Shown here: positions 1-7,604 of the stretch, piece after piece
Position numbering within the stretch: position 1 is the stretch's first letter
How the letters are laid out: each line of letters starts with the position of its first letter
Assembly: GCA_003565555.1 (NCBI GenBank)
Contig: PXBH01000069.1
Coordinates: 1-32,717, forward strand
Source: Cryomorphaceae bacterium
Lineage (GTDB): Bacteria; Bacteroidota; Bacteroidia; Flavobacteriales_D; Cryomorphaceae
Direction of reading: 5' to 3'
Length of the DNA: 32,717 nucleotides
Program-made: the position numbers and the translations under genes
Notes under the pieces: model-generated
The model's input: the letters and a program-made list of their open reading frames with translations, nothing else
What the model was told of the DNA's origin: nothing
The model's database searches: none

Positions 1-742
1 CACCCGCCACAGTGACATAGCCGGGAGTGATGACGAGCGCGGTGGATTCATCGATCCCCGCGGCAGCCGGATATTCCGTATCGGCGAGGGCGCTGATCAA
101 TCGATTGTAGCGGCTGCGCACTACAAAATGTTGATCTATGATCAGACTGTCCGTCAATCCGAGACCACGCGCATATACCCCGTTTCCGTGTGTCAACCGG
201 CTGTATGTGGACTCGTAAAGCAGCTCTTCCCGCTGATCCCCCGTGATCATTACGCCGCTCATCAACGCAGCCCCCGCACTCGTTCCGCCCACCGTGGCTC
301 CCCGGAAATACGCGTCTCTGATCGCTCCGCTCACGTCGGGGTGCACATCGCGCAGAAAACGGTTCTGATCGCCTCCGGTAATGAAAATCAGCTTTGCCGC
401 ACTTACCGAATCGATCAGCGCTTGCCGCCCGTCGGCATTTTTAACACGAATCACGGGGAGGTCGGTATGCGCTGCCAATTCTTCGCTGATGTAGCGGAAA
501 GAGGTGTCGGGTTCAGCACTCGATTGGGCGAAAACCAAAGCATATCCCTCATCCGTCCCGGCCAAATCGGTGAAGGCTTTCATCAGGGTCGGCGTGCGCT
601 TGCCTCCGCCTATGATGAAAAGATTACCTTCCGGTGCCGGATGCGCGATGGCAGGCACCGTGGCGGTTTCCGCTTCGGGAGCGGGCTCCGTGCAGCTCAG
701 CCACATAAGGGCGAGGAAAGTGAAAATTGCGGTGCTTCTCAT
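1..742 (-). CDS. Cyanophycinase-like peptidase S51 lipoprotein, 3' end cut by window edge
   Basis: Serine peptidase of family S51, most like cyanophycinase, which cuts cyanophycin (poly-Asp with beta-linked Arg) into beta-Asp-Arg dipeptides. 247 residues are visible and the C-terminus lies outside the window. The N-terminus is a lipoprotein signal with lipobox WLSC (Cys17) followed by Glu-rich residues, so the protein is probably membrane anchored, possibly on the cell surface. Visible family motifs: ITGGDQ (121-126), the nucleophile elbow GGTSAGAA (Ser155), IDQHF (His205) and GIDES (Glu232). The His-to-Glu spacing of 27 equals that in Synechocystis CphB as I recall it (H174/E201). Arg209, Arg211 and Arg214 sit where the CphB substrate-pocket arginines fall. 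The ATG overlaps the SusD stop by one base (TGATG), so the gene is the third of a SusC-SusD operon. An alternative is another S51 peptidase such as aspartyl dipeptidase E, but the DQH and Arg cluster favours cyanophycinase. Confidence 0.85.
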   Translation of the reverse strand, partial: MRSTAIFTFLALMWLSCTEPAPEAETATVPAIAHPAPEGNLFIIGGGKRTPTLMKAFTDLAGTDEGYALVFAQSSAEPDTSFRYISEELAAHTDLPVIRVKNADGRQALIDSVSAAKLIFITGGDQNRFLRDVHPDVSGAIRDAYFRGATVGGTSAGAALMSGVMITGDQREELLYESTYSRLTHGNGVYARGLGLTDSLIIDQHFVVRSRYNRLISALADTEYPAAAGIDESTALVITPGYVTVAG

Positions 743-2109
743 CAGTCTTGATCCCACCAAAAGCGGGTTTGCATGTTGGGAGCGGGTTGCGGAAAATTGT
801 TGTTGCGCAATCGCTCAGATTGCGGGTAGATCAGCCGGCGGGGAATCTCGCCGTTGGGATTCGCAGAGGTAGGGCCGTTGGGGTTCGGCGTAAGCTCGGG
901 GTAGCCGGTTCTCCTGAAATCTGTCCATGGCTCAATGGTGGTAAACATGGCGATGTACTTCTGGGTGAGGAGGGTATTGAGGTTTTCGCTTTCAGAACCG
1001 TCCAGCCGCACATGGGAATCAAGATACGCATCCGCCTCGGCACTTTCGATGGCTCCGTCGGAGATTTCAGCCATAGAGGTCAGCACTGCACCGCGAAGTA
1101 CATCTTCGGCCCCTGCGGGGTCGCCGGTTCGGAGCAGGGCTTCAGCACGGATAAATTCTTGTTCCGTATAGGATATCAACCGCACCGGAGCAGCAGCTCC
1201 TGCAAAATAATCTCCCGGCCTCCGGTTTCCTCCCGAGAAAGGGATTGTGCGGAAAATTGAGGATTGGCGCGGGTCGTTCAAATCACTCAGCAGGTCTCTG
1301 AATGACTGGCTCACAAAGGCGAGTGGCGTAATATTGTAAAAACCGCCGATGGGGTTCGTATCGTCTCCCTGCCCGAGGTAAGGATAGGCCAAATCATCTC
1401 CCGGCGACTGAAACCGCATGCCGTTCAGCGCTTCCAAAGCTTCCGCCGGGGCATTGGCATTGCGTTTCAGGGTGCGCATGATGTACCGGGCACGCAATAC
1501 ATTGGCCGCAACCTTCCAACGATTCAGGTCACCGCCGTACATCAAGTCATCCGCCCCGGGTGAGAATGCGCTGTTCTCCTGTTCCAAATCGCTCACTGCA
1601 CGATCGAGCAAGGCAAAGACGGCCGCGTAAATTTCCTCTTGGGGGTCGTACACAGGATGGGGAAATTCCGACCCGCGCAGCGCCTGACTGTAAGGAACAT
1701 CTCCCCAGATATCGGTACACATCCCAATGCCTTGAGCCATAAGAATGCGCGCGATGCCGGCGTAATGCGGTGATTCCTCCGATGCCCGGTCAATAATGAT
1801 CCTGAGATTGAGCAATGCTCCCGTGTACAAATCGCTCCAGGCATTGCCGACGAAAAGTTCATCGGGCTGATAATTTTGGATCAACAACTCCTGACCCTCA
1901 TCACCTGTCAACTGATTTCCGAATATACCCGTGTAGCGATAAATCCGACCTCCCTGCACATCCGCGAGCTGCTTCTGTGAAGGGGGAAGCAAGGTACTCA
2001 GGGGCGCGTCAGACGGCACATTGGGGTTCTCATTGATCTCCTCGAGGTTGCATCCCAAAAGCGAGGAAGCAGCAATTAAAAATACCGATATGTTTCTCAT
2101 GGCGATCAT
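742..2109 (-). CDS. SusD/RagB-like outer-membrane nutrient-binding lipoprotein
   Basis: Surface lipoprotein that forms the lid and ligand-binding partner of a SusC TonB-dependent transporter. 455 residues. The N-terminus has a lipoprotein signal ending in SSLLGC (Cys20) followed by acidic residues, then the ENPNVPSDAP segment typical of the shorter SusD-like_2 type (PF12771). Its length fits that type rather than the longer glycan-binding SusD proteins. The start lies one base after the SusC stop. A second in-frame ATG at 2100, giving MRNISVF, is an equally good start. The stop overlaps the ATG of the S51 lipoprotein, so the three are almost certainly co-transcribed. The ligand cannot be read from sequence. 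The downstream cyanophycinase-like gene suggests peptides or polyamide fragments rather than glycans (inference). Confidence 0.93.
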   Translation of the reverse strand: MIAMRNISVFLIAASSLLGCNLEEINENPNVPSDAPLSTLLPPSQKQLADVQGGRIYRYTGIFGNQLTGDEGQELLIQNYQPDELFVGNAWSDLYTGALLNLRIIIDRASEESPHYAGIARILMAQGIGMCTDIWGDVPYSQALRGSEFPHPVYDPQEEIYAAVFALLDRAVSDLEQENSAFSPGADDLMYGGDLNRWKVAANVLRARYIMRTLKRNANAPAEALEALNGMRFQSPGDDLAYPYLGQGDDTNPIGGFYNITPLAFVSQSFRDLLSDLNDPRQSSIFRTIPFSGGNRRPGDYFAGAAAPVRLISYTEQEFIRAEALLRTGDPAGAEDVLRGAVLTSMAEISDGAIESAEADAYLDSHVRLDGSESENLNTLLTQKYIAMFTTIEPWTDFRRTGYPELTPNPNGPTSANPNGEIPRRLIYPQSERLRNNNFPQPAPNMQTRFWWDQD

Positions 2110-2110
2110 C

Positions 2111-5100
2111 TTAAAAGGTTACTGACACGTTGAACCCGTAGCTCTTTGTATTCGGATTGTTAAAATAGTCGCGCCCGAATGCATTGGTTGCCCCGCCCAA
2201 TGATGTTTCGGGATCAATACCCGTGTAGTTGGTGATTAAAAACAGATTGCGCGCCGTGAATGCAAACGAAACAGCAGCCACGCCGATTTTTTTGCAGGTT
2301 GTGGGTGGCAGCGCATAACTCAGGCTGATGTCGCGCATGCGAAACCAGTTTACGGTTTCGATATTGTCCTCCGTCACTCCGGTGAGTCCGTAGCGCGAAT
2401 AGAAGTTCTCGTCCATCCGAATTTCTTGCGTGTTGATCTCGTCTGTGATGACCAACTCTCCCTCCTCGATTCTCGTGACCACTCCGTCCCAAACGACGGT
2501 TTCATCCCTTGAAGCCGTTTCTTCAGCTGTTCCGAGGCGACGCATTACTGCGCGTGTACCGTTCCACATATCACCGCCCACACGGATATCGAGGAGGAAG
2601 CTCAAGGTCCAGTTTTTCATTCGAAACCTGTTGCGCCAACCCATCAGAAAATCCGGGTTGGGATCACCGACCACGCCGTTCTCTGAATCCACGATGGGAT
2701 AGCCCTGTTCGTTTACCAAAACCCGGCCCGCTTCGTCCCGAGCCCACCGCGACCCGAAGATGACGCCGTACTGCTGTCCTTCCACCACCCGTGACTGAGT
2801 ACTGGCCACGCCTACACTCGGCAATGCGATATCGTTGAGCTCATCGGTGAGGCTGATCACCTCGCTGCGCGGCCGGGTGATGTTCAGGCTTGTAGTCCAA
2901 GAGAGCTTCTCCGGGCTGCGCCGGCTAAACGGTATCACGTCGTATTCTACCAAGGCTTCCCAGCCCCAATTTCTGATTTCACCGATGTTTGTGATAAAGG
3001 TGGCGAAGCCCGTGCTGTTGGCGATGGGGATTTCGACAATTTGATCCGTAGATCGGTTGTCGTAATAGGTGATATCCGCGCGCACACGGTTGTTTCGCGA
3101 ACGCAGGTCTACACCCACCTCCACAGAATTGTTAAACTCCGGCGTGAGCGTATTGCTCCCGATCAGCGTATTGGGGGCATAAGAGAGTTGCCCTTGCGTA
3201 GATCCGCTGCTCACGAAATAATTCGTGGTGAGGTAATTCGCAAAGGCCCCGTTTCCTGTGACCGCATAGCTCGACCTGAACTTCCCGTACTCGATCGGCC
3301 CGAAGTCAGCCAATTCGGTAAAAACAAATCCGAAACTTGCCGACGGGTAGAAGAAGGAATTGTTCTGCGGAGGCAGGTTACTGATCCAATCCTGCCTTCC
3401 GGTAAAGGTGAGGTAATAGGTGCGTTTGTAATCAAAGGAGAGATCTCCGAAGGCCCCGACAAGACGAGATTGATCAATGCTGTCATCCGCTTCCACATTC
3501 ACCGAATTAATGTTTGAAATATCGTAAAATCCGTCAATGACAAATCCGAAACCATCCGCAAAAAGCGTGTTTCGATTGAAGGTCTGGTAGGCATGGCCTG
3601 CAATGAAGGTCATATTGAAGTCTTCACTGAAGCTGTAATCGGCCGTCAGGATAAGGTCATTGGTGACGTTGAACTGACTGATGCTCTGATTGAATATGGC
3701 CCCTCCGCGATCGGCCCACTCATTGGAGCGGCGGTCCCAGTAGGACACCCGCTCTTCAGAATAGGTGTCGACTCCTGCACGCTCGGTGATGCTTAACCAG
3801 TCAAAGGGCTTCCAGATGAATTCCGTGAATCCGATGAAGCGGCCGAGGGTTTCCTCGTTCCTGTTTCGATTTACCGACCAATACGGATTGTCGTAGGCAG
3901 CGTGGTAGGTACGTTGGGATCCGTTCGGAAATGACCATGCCGTTTCATCATTGACCGGATCGTCCGATCCGTTGGTCAGATCAAAGGAAGACGGCGCCCG
4001 CATCAACCCGAGCATTACGCCGGAGAGGTTGCTCCCGCGCTGCGGACGGTCTGCGTTGCTGCGCACATAATTTGCACTCGCTTTTACCGTCAGGTTGTGG
4101 CGAAGCTCGGTATTTCCCGTAAGGCGAATGCTGGAGCGGTTAAACGAACTTGTGGGAATAACACCCGATTGCCGCAGGTCACTCAGCGAAAGGTAGAAGC
4201 CTGACTTTTGGTTGCCTCCCGTGATGCTGAGGTTGTTGTTTACGGTCACCCCGGTTTGAAAAAAATCGGAGACATTATCGAAGGGTGCGGCCGGCCCTAA
4301 ATTGGGATCAAAGGGCACCAATAGGCCGCCCGGACTGTAGGACATGGTGTCCATCCTCGGTCCCCAAGTGAGGTTGCTGCCCTCCACAAATTGACCGCCC
4401 GTGCCCTGCCCCCATGTACGCTGCTTCTTCGGGAGGCGGTTTACCCGATCAAAGGTGGTGGTGTTAGAAAAGGTGACTTCGCTTCTGCCTTCCTTTCCCT
4501 GTTTGGTATTGATGATCACCGCACCGTTGGCGGCGCGAACGCCGTAAAGCGCGGAAGCAGCCCCGCCTTTCAGCACTGTCATGCTTTCAATATCGTCCGG
4601 ATTGATGTCGAGCGCCCGATTGGCCTGATCGGTAAAATTCGATCCCCGGTAGGAATTGTCGATCGGAATTCCGTCCACCACAAAAAGAGGGTCGTTGGTA
4701 CCGTTGATCGAAGTATTTCCGCGTATGCGTATGGATGAGGAAGCGCCCGGCGCACCCGAAGAAGAAGTGACCTGTACACCGGCCACTTTGGCGTTGAGGC
4801 TGTTTACCACATTGACCTCGCGCGACTCTCTGATCTCATCTCCGTCCACCTCACTTACACTGTAGCCCACCTTACGTTTGTCCTTTTCAATACCGATAGC
4901 GGTGATGACCACCTCCTCCAGTAATTTGTTGTCGGGTTGCAGTGCAATGTTGATCTCATTTCGACCGGAGATCTCAACAGTCTCCCTCCGATAACTTAAG
5001 AATGAAAACCTGATACTCCCCTCGGCAAACTGTTCATCGCTCAGGCGCAGCAGGTACGCGCCGGTCATCCCGGTAGAAGTTCCGGTAGTGGTGCCCTTCA

Positions 5101-5236
5101 GGACTACAGATACTCCGGGCAGGGGCTCACCCGTTTCCGCATCAGTCACGGTACCCTTCACCTCATTTTGCGCTGAGGTATTTTCAGAAAAAACAAGAAA
5201 AACTGCACATGCAAGGACTGCTGTAACCTTATTCAT
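2111..5236 (-). CDS. SusC/RagA-family TonB-linked outer-membrane transporter
   Basis: TonB-dependent importer of the SusC family, 1041 residues, the usual length. A signal peptide ends near ENTSAQ (about residue 22). Then come a carboxypeptidase-like regulatory domain (about 26-100, with VKGTVTDAETGEPLPGVSV), a TonB-box-like stretch (LEEVVITAIGIEK), the plug with the SusC hallmarks IRIRGNTSINGTNDPLFVVD and SALYGVRAANGAVIINTKQG, and a beta-barrel ending in an aromatic strand (GFNVSVTF). First gene of a leftward operon with SusD and the S51 lipoprotein. A TATTTTTG box lies about 75 nt upstream. No dedicated regulator (hybrid two-component system or sigma/anti-sigma pair) lies beside it. The partner enzyme suggests import of oligopeptides, perhaps beta-Asp-Arg (inference). 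Confidence 0.96.
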   Translation of the reverse strand: MNKVTAVLACAVFLVFSENTSAQNEVKGTVTDAETGEPLPGVSVVLKGTTTGTSTGMTGAYLLRLSDEQFAEGSIRFSFLSYRRETVEISGRNEINIALQPDNKLLEEVVITAIGIEKDKRKVGYSVSEVDGDEIRESREVNVVNSLNAKVAGVQVTSSSGAPGASSSIRIRGNTSINGTNDPLFVVDGIPIDNSYRGSNFTDQANRALDINPDDIESMTVLKGGAASALYGVRAANGAVIINTKQGKEGRSEVTFSNTTTFDRVNRLPKKQRTWGQGTGGQFVEGSNLTWGPRMDTMSYSPGGLLVPFDPNLGPAAPFDNVSDFFQTGVTVNNNLSITGGNQKSGFYLSLSDLRQSGVIPTSSFNRSSIRLTGNTELRHNLTVKASANYVRSNADRPQRGSNLSGVMLGLMRAPSSFDLTNGSDDPVNDETAWSFPNGSQRTYHAAYDNPYWSVNRNRNEETLGRFIGFTEFIWKPFDWLSITERAGVDTYSEERVSYWDRRSNEWADRGGAIFNQSISQFNVTNDLILTADYSFSEDFNMTFIAGHAYQTFNRNTLFADGFGFVIDGFYDISNINSVNVEADDSIDQSRLVGAFGDLSFDYKRTYYLTFTGRQDWISNLPPQNNSFFYPSASFGFVFTELADFGPIEYGKFRSSYAVTGNGAFANYLTTNYFVSSGSTQGQLSYAPNTLIGSNTLTPEFNNSVEVGVDLRSRNNRVRADITYYDNRSTDQIVEIPIANSTGFATFITNIGEIRNWGWEALVEYDVIPFSRRSPEKLSWTTSLNITRPRSEVISLTDELNDIALPSVGVASTQSRVVEGQQYGVIFGSRWARDEAGRVLVNEQGYPIVDSENGVVGDPNPDFLMGWRNRFRMKNWTLSFLLDIRVGGDMWNGTRAVMRRLGTAEETASRDETVVWDGVVTRIEEGELVITDEINTQEIRMDENFYSRYGLTGVTEDNIETVNWFRMRDISLSYALPPTTCKKIGVAAVSFAFTARNLFLITNYTGIDPETSLGGATNAFGRDYFNNPNTKSYGFNVSVTF

Positions 5237-5663
5237 AACCTGTAAAATTGATTGGAGAGAAGAGGGTGCCTTTCGGCAAAAAAGGGGTATCAGATTAACC
5301 CCTAGCAGTCAAAAATAGGCTGTAAATTGCGCAAAGACACAGCCTTGGTGCGGTAATGCGTGATATGTAGCAAAGGTTTGCGCATGGCCTTTCGATCGCC
5401 AATATTAATTTTTTCTCACAAAAAAACCAAGCGAATGAAGGTAATTTGAACTTTTTTCGTCCGGAGGATGGGTGTGATGAAAATTTCTCTATTTTTGGAG
5501 TGATGTTCTTTACGACACATACCCCCTTTAAGCCGGTTCACCTCTTGAACCTGCAACCCATTTTCGACTGCTAGTCGACACTTAGCGCCGTTCCCCCTTT
5601 GCGGAGCGCCCCGCCTCCTTTTAGTTTTTCTTTTTTCTTTTCCAACCTTTTAATTCGTTTATC
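5237..5663. other. 427-bp divergent intergenic region between SusC operon and T9SS gene
   Basis: No credible ORF. It holds regulatory signals for both directions. Leftward boxes are at 5310-5317 (TATTTTTG on the minus strand) and, as a weaker option, 5371-5378 (AACCTTTG on the minus strand, with TTG 21 nt further upstream at 5400-5402). A rightward TATTTTTG lies at 5490-5497 without a clear -33 TTG. Two small perfect inverted repeats follow at 5535-5551 (GGTTCA/TGAACC) and 5564-5578 (TCGACT/AGTCGA). A pyrimidine-rich stretch (5620-5660) leads into the rightward ATG. Confidence 0.6.
5310..5317 (-). promoter_or_regulatory. Candidate -7 box for the SusC operon
   Basis: The minus strand reads TATTTTTG, an exact match to the Bacteroidota TAnnTTTG box, about 75 nt upstream of the SusC ATG. 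The nearest upstream TTG leaves a spacer of only 14 nt, shorter than the usual 17-23, so this is a moderate candidate. Confidence 0.4.
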
Positions 5664-6575
5664 ATGCGTAAAATTTACCTTTTTGCGGCAGCCGCAACAT
5701 TTGCGCTCTCTGCCGAAGCACAAACCGAAGTCTACTTCGACGACTTCGAAAGCAACAGCCTCGAAGGCTACACACTCTACAATCTGGACGGTCTGGTTCC
5801 CGACGATCCCGGTTTGGCCACGATGGCTGACAGCGCTTGGACCATTCGATTTATTCAGGCACAAGGCTGGCCCCACGGAAGGTCTGCATTCTCTGTATCT
5901 TGGTATGAAAATGATGAAGGGCCTTCCGACGACTGGCTGGTGACTCCCGCCATCAATATCGAGGGCGAAGCCGTGCTCACTTGGGATGCGATGGCCATTA
6001 CTTCCAGCGGTAATTTTCGCGACCGGTACATGGTATTCATCAGTCCTTCACCCGACATTGATGTCATTGCCGACGAGGCCGTCATGGTCTTCGATACGGG
6101 CGCCATCGGTGAGGAAACAGATCCCACTCCGCGCGAAGTCGATTTGGCCGCCGAAGGGTTCGAGAACCAAACCATCTACATTTGCTTCAGAAACAATACG
6201 CAGGGATATGACCCCTCCCTTCCTACGGGCAACGGGAACGGAGGCAACGAGCTTGTCATAGACAACATTCGTGTGACGGACAACAGTGAGCCCCTCTCCG
6301 TAAGCGATACGGAGGTGTTCGGAAATGCAGGCATTCGCCCCAACCCGGTGGCGGGAAGCGAAGCCGAAATCAGCTTCAGTCTGGAGCAGCCCGAACAGGT
6401 ATTCATTGACATTACAGACATTTCCGGAAAGGTGATTTCCTCACAAAACCGCGGCATCATGGCCTCAGGCAGCCACATTGTGCGGTTCAACAGAAACGGT
6501 ACGGCCGCGGGTATCTACCTCGTGCGGTTGCGCACTCCCCGGGGCGCCGAGGTCATGAAGGTGGTCTTCGAATAA
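5664..6575 (+). CDS. Secreted protein with choice-of-anchor J/cleaved-adhesin domain and T9SS type A sorting domain
   Basis: 303 residues. The signal peptide (MRKIYLFAAAATFALSAEAQ) is followed by a jelly-roll domain of the cleaved-adhesin/choice-of-anchor J type: it begins YFDDFES and has the characteristic SVSWYENDEGPSDDWLVTPA segment near residues 77-96. The last ~80 residues form a T9SS type A sorting domain (IRPNPV, then VFIDITDISGKVI, then AAGIYLVRLRT). The protein should therefore cross the outer membrane through T9SS and be attached or released at the surface. No catalytic motif is visible, so it may bind a substrate or a partner protein. It lies divergent from the SusC operon and just upstream of the isoaspartyl peptidase, so a role in the same surface process is possible but unproven. 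Confidence 0.9.
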   Translation: MRKIYLFAAAATFALSAEAQTEVYFDDFESNSLEGYTLYNLDGLVPDDPGLATMADSAWTIRFIQAQGWPHGRSAFSVSWYENDEGPSDDWLVTPAINIEGEAVLTWDAMAITSSGNFRDRYMVFISPSPDIDVIADEAVMVFDTGAIGEETDPTPREVDLAAEGFENQTIYICFRNNTQGYDPSLPTGNGNGGNELVIDNIRVTDNSEPLSVSDTEVFGNAGIRPNPVAGSEAEISFSLEQPEQVFIDITDISGKVISSQNRGIMASGSHIVRFNRNGTAAGIYLVRLRTPRGAEVMKVVFE

Positions 6576-6583
6576 TTTTCAAA

Positions 6584-6591
6584 TACTTTTG
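6584..6591 (+). promoter_or_regulatory. Candidate -7 box for the isoaspartyl peptidase
   Basis: TACTTTTG matches TAnnTTTG exactly and lies 8 nt after the T9SS gene stop. No good TTG is seen 17-23 nt upstream. Transcription would start near 6598, at the base of the hairpin 6597-6624. Confidence 0.5.
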
Positions 6592-6596
6592 CAACC

Positions 6597-6624
6597 GGCA
6601 GCGCATCCCCGAGGATGCGCTGCC
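6597..6624 (+). other. Perfect 12-bp stem-loop at the predicted 5' end of the isoaspartyl peptidase mRNA
   Basis: GGCAGCGCATCC and GGATGCGCTGCC pair perfectly around the loop CCGA. No U-run follows, so it is a poor intrinsic terminator for the upstream gene. Its position right after the -7 box suggests a 5'-terminal stem-loop in the downstream mRNA. An in-frame ATG at 6615 lies inside the stem, which argues for the start at 6645 instead. Confidence 0.6.
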
Positions 6625-6644
6625 TCTATATCCGTAAGGATTCT

Positions 6645-7580
6645 ATGAAAGATACATACGCTCTGGTCATCCACGGAGGAGCGGGTACCATTACCCGCAA
6701 GTCGATGAGTTCCGAAAAAGAAGCGGCCTACCGTACCGCATTAAATACGGCACTCACCGCGGGTGAGCAGCTCCTGAAAAAGGGCGCGAAGGCCATCGAC
6801 GCCGCTGAGGCCGCGGTTCGTGTGATGGAAGATTCAGACCTTTTCAATGCGGGTAAAGGCGCTGTATTCACGCATGATGGAACCCATGAGATGGATGCCT
6901 CCGTCATGGACGGAAACGGCCGCCGCGCGGGAGCAGTGGCGGGCATTACTTCCGTAAAAAATCCCGTCTGTCTGGCCCGTGCCGTCATGGAGCAGAGCGA
7001 GCACGTATTCCTGATCGGAAAAGGAGCGGAAGAATACGCCCGCACCCTGGACCTTGAGCACGCTGCTCCCGAATATTTCTCTACAGAATTCAGAAAGGCG
7101 CAGCTGATGAGAATTCGGGATACCGGACGCACGCAGCTGGACCACACCGAAGAAGACCATAAGAAATACGGCACCGTAGGTGCCGTAGCTCTGGACACCT
7201 CGGGAAATCTCGCTGCAGCCACATCTACGGGGGGCATTACCAACAAGCGCTTCGGACGCGTGGGCGACACTGCCGTGATCGGATCCGGAACCTATGCAGA
7301 AAACGGCGTATGCGCCGTAAGCAGCACGGGCTGGGGCGAATACTACCTGCGGGCGGTAGCTGCATATGACATCGCCGCATTGATGAAATACGGAGGCCGC
7401 AGCCTGGATGAGGCCTGTGCGGAGGTTCTGAACGGGCACATCGCGGAGATGGGCGGCGACGGCGGATTCATTGCCGTGGACAGCCTCGGATGCATCGCCA
7501 TGCCGTTCAATACAGAAGGAATGTACCGCGGCTATGCGAAAAGCACGGGAGAGCGGGAGATTGCCGTATACCGGAAATAA
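6645..7580 (+). CDS. Isoaspartyl peptidase / type-2 (plant-type) L-asparaginase
   Basis: N-terminal nucleophile hydrolase that splits beta-aspartyl (isoaspartyl) dipeptides and can hydrolyse asparagine. 311 residues from the ATG at 6645, which is preceded by TAAGGA and gives the family-typical opening YALVIHGGAG. An in-frame ATG at 6615 would add ten residues but lies in a hairpin. The autoprocessing site and nucleophile are visible in KKYGTVGAVA (Thr177, comparable to Thr179 of E. coli IaaA). The substrate loop follows (STGGITNKRFGRVGDTAVIG), then GTYAENG and the GGDGGFIAVD tail. There is no signal peptide, so it acts in the cytoplasm. Beta-Asp-Arg, the product of cyanophycinase, is a known substrate class for this family. 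With the SusCD/S51 operon next door it could complete a cyanophycin-use pathway (inference). Confidence 0.95.
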   Translation: MKDTYALVIHGGAGTITRKSMSSEKEAAYRTALNTALTAGEQLLKKGAKAIDAAEAAVRVMEDSDLFNAGKGAVFTHDGTHEMDASVMDGNGRRAGAVAGITSVKNPVCLARAVMEQSEHVFLIGKGAEEYARTLDLEHAAPEYFSTEFRKAQLMRIRDTGRTQLDHTEEDHKKYGTVGAVALDTSGNLAAATSTGGITNKRFGRVGDTAVIGSGTYAENGVCAVSSTGWGEYYLRAVAAYDIAALMKYGGRSLDEACAEVLNGHIAEMGGDGGFIAVDSLGCIAMPFNTEGMYRGYAKSTGEREIAVYRK

Positions 7581-7604
7581 TAAAACACAGACGCGAAAAG
7601 CCTG

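Noticed and set aside
128-751. 207-codon open frame on the plus strand at the window start
   Set aside because: Antisense to the S51 peptidase; no domain features, and the minus strand carries a full catalytic motif set.
3041-3517. 158-codon open frame on the plus strand
   Set aside because: Antisense to the SusC barrel region; composition is that of a reverse-frame shadow.
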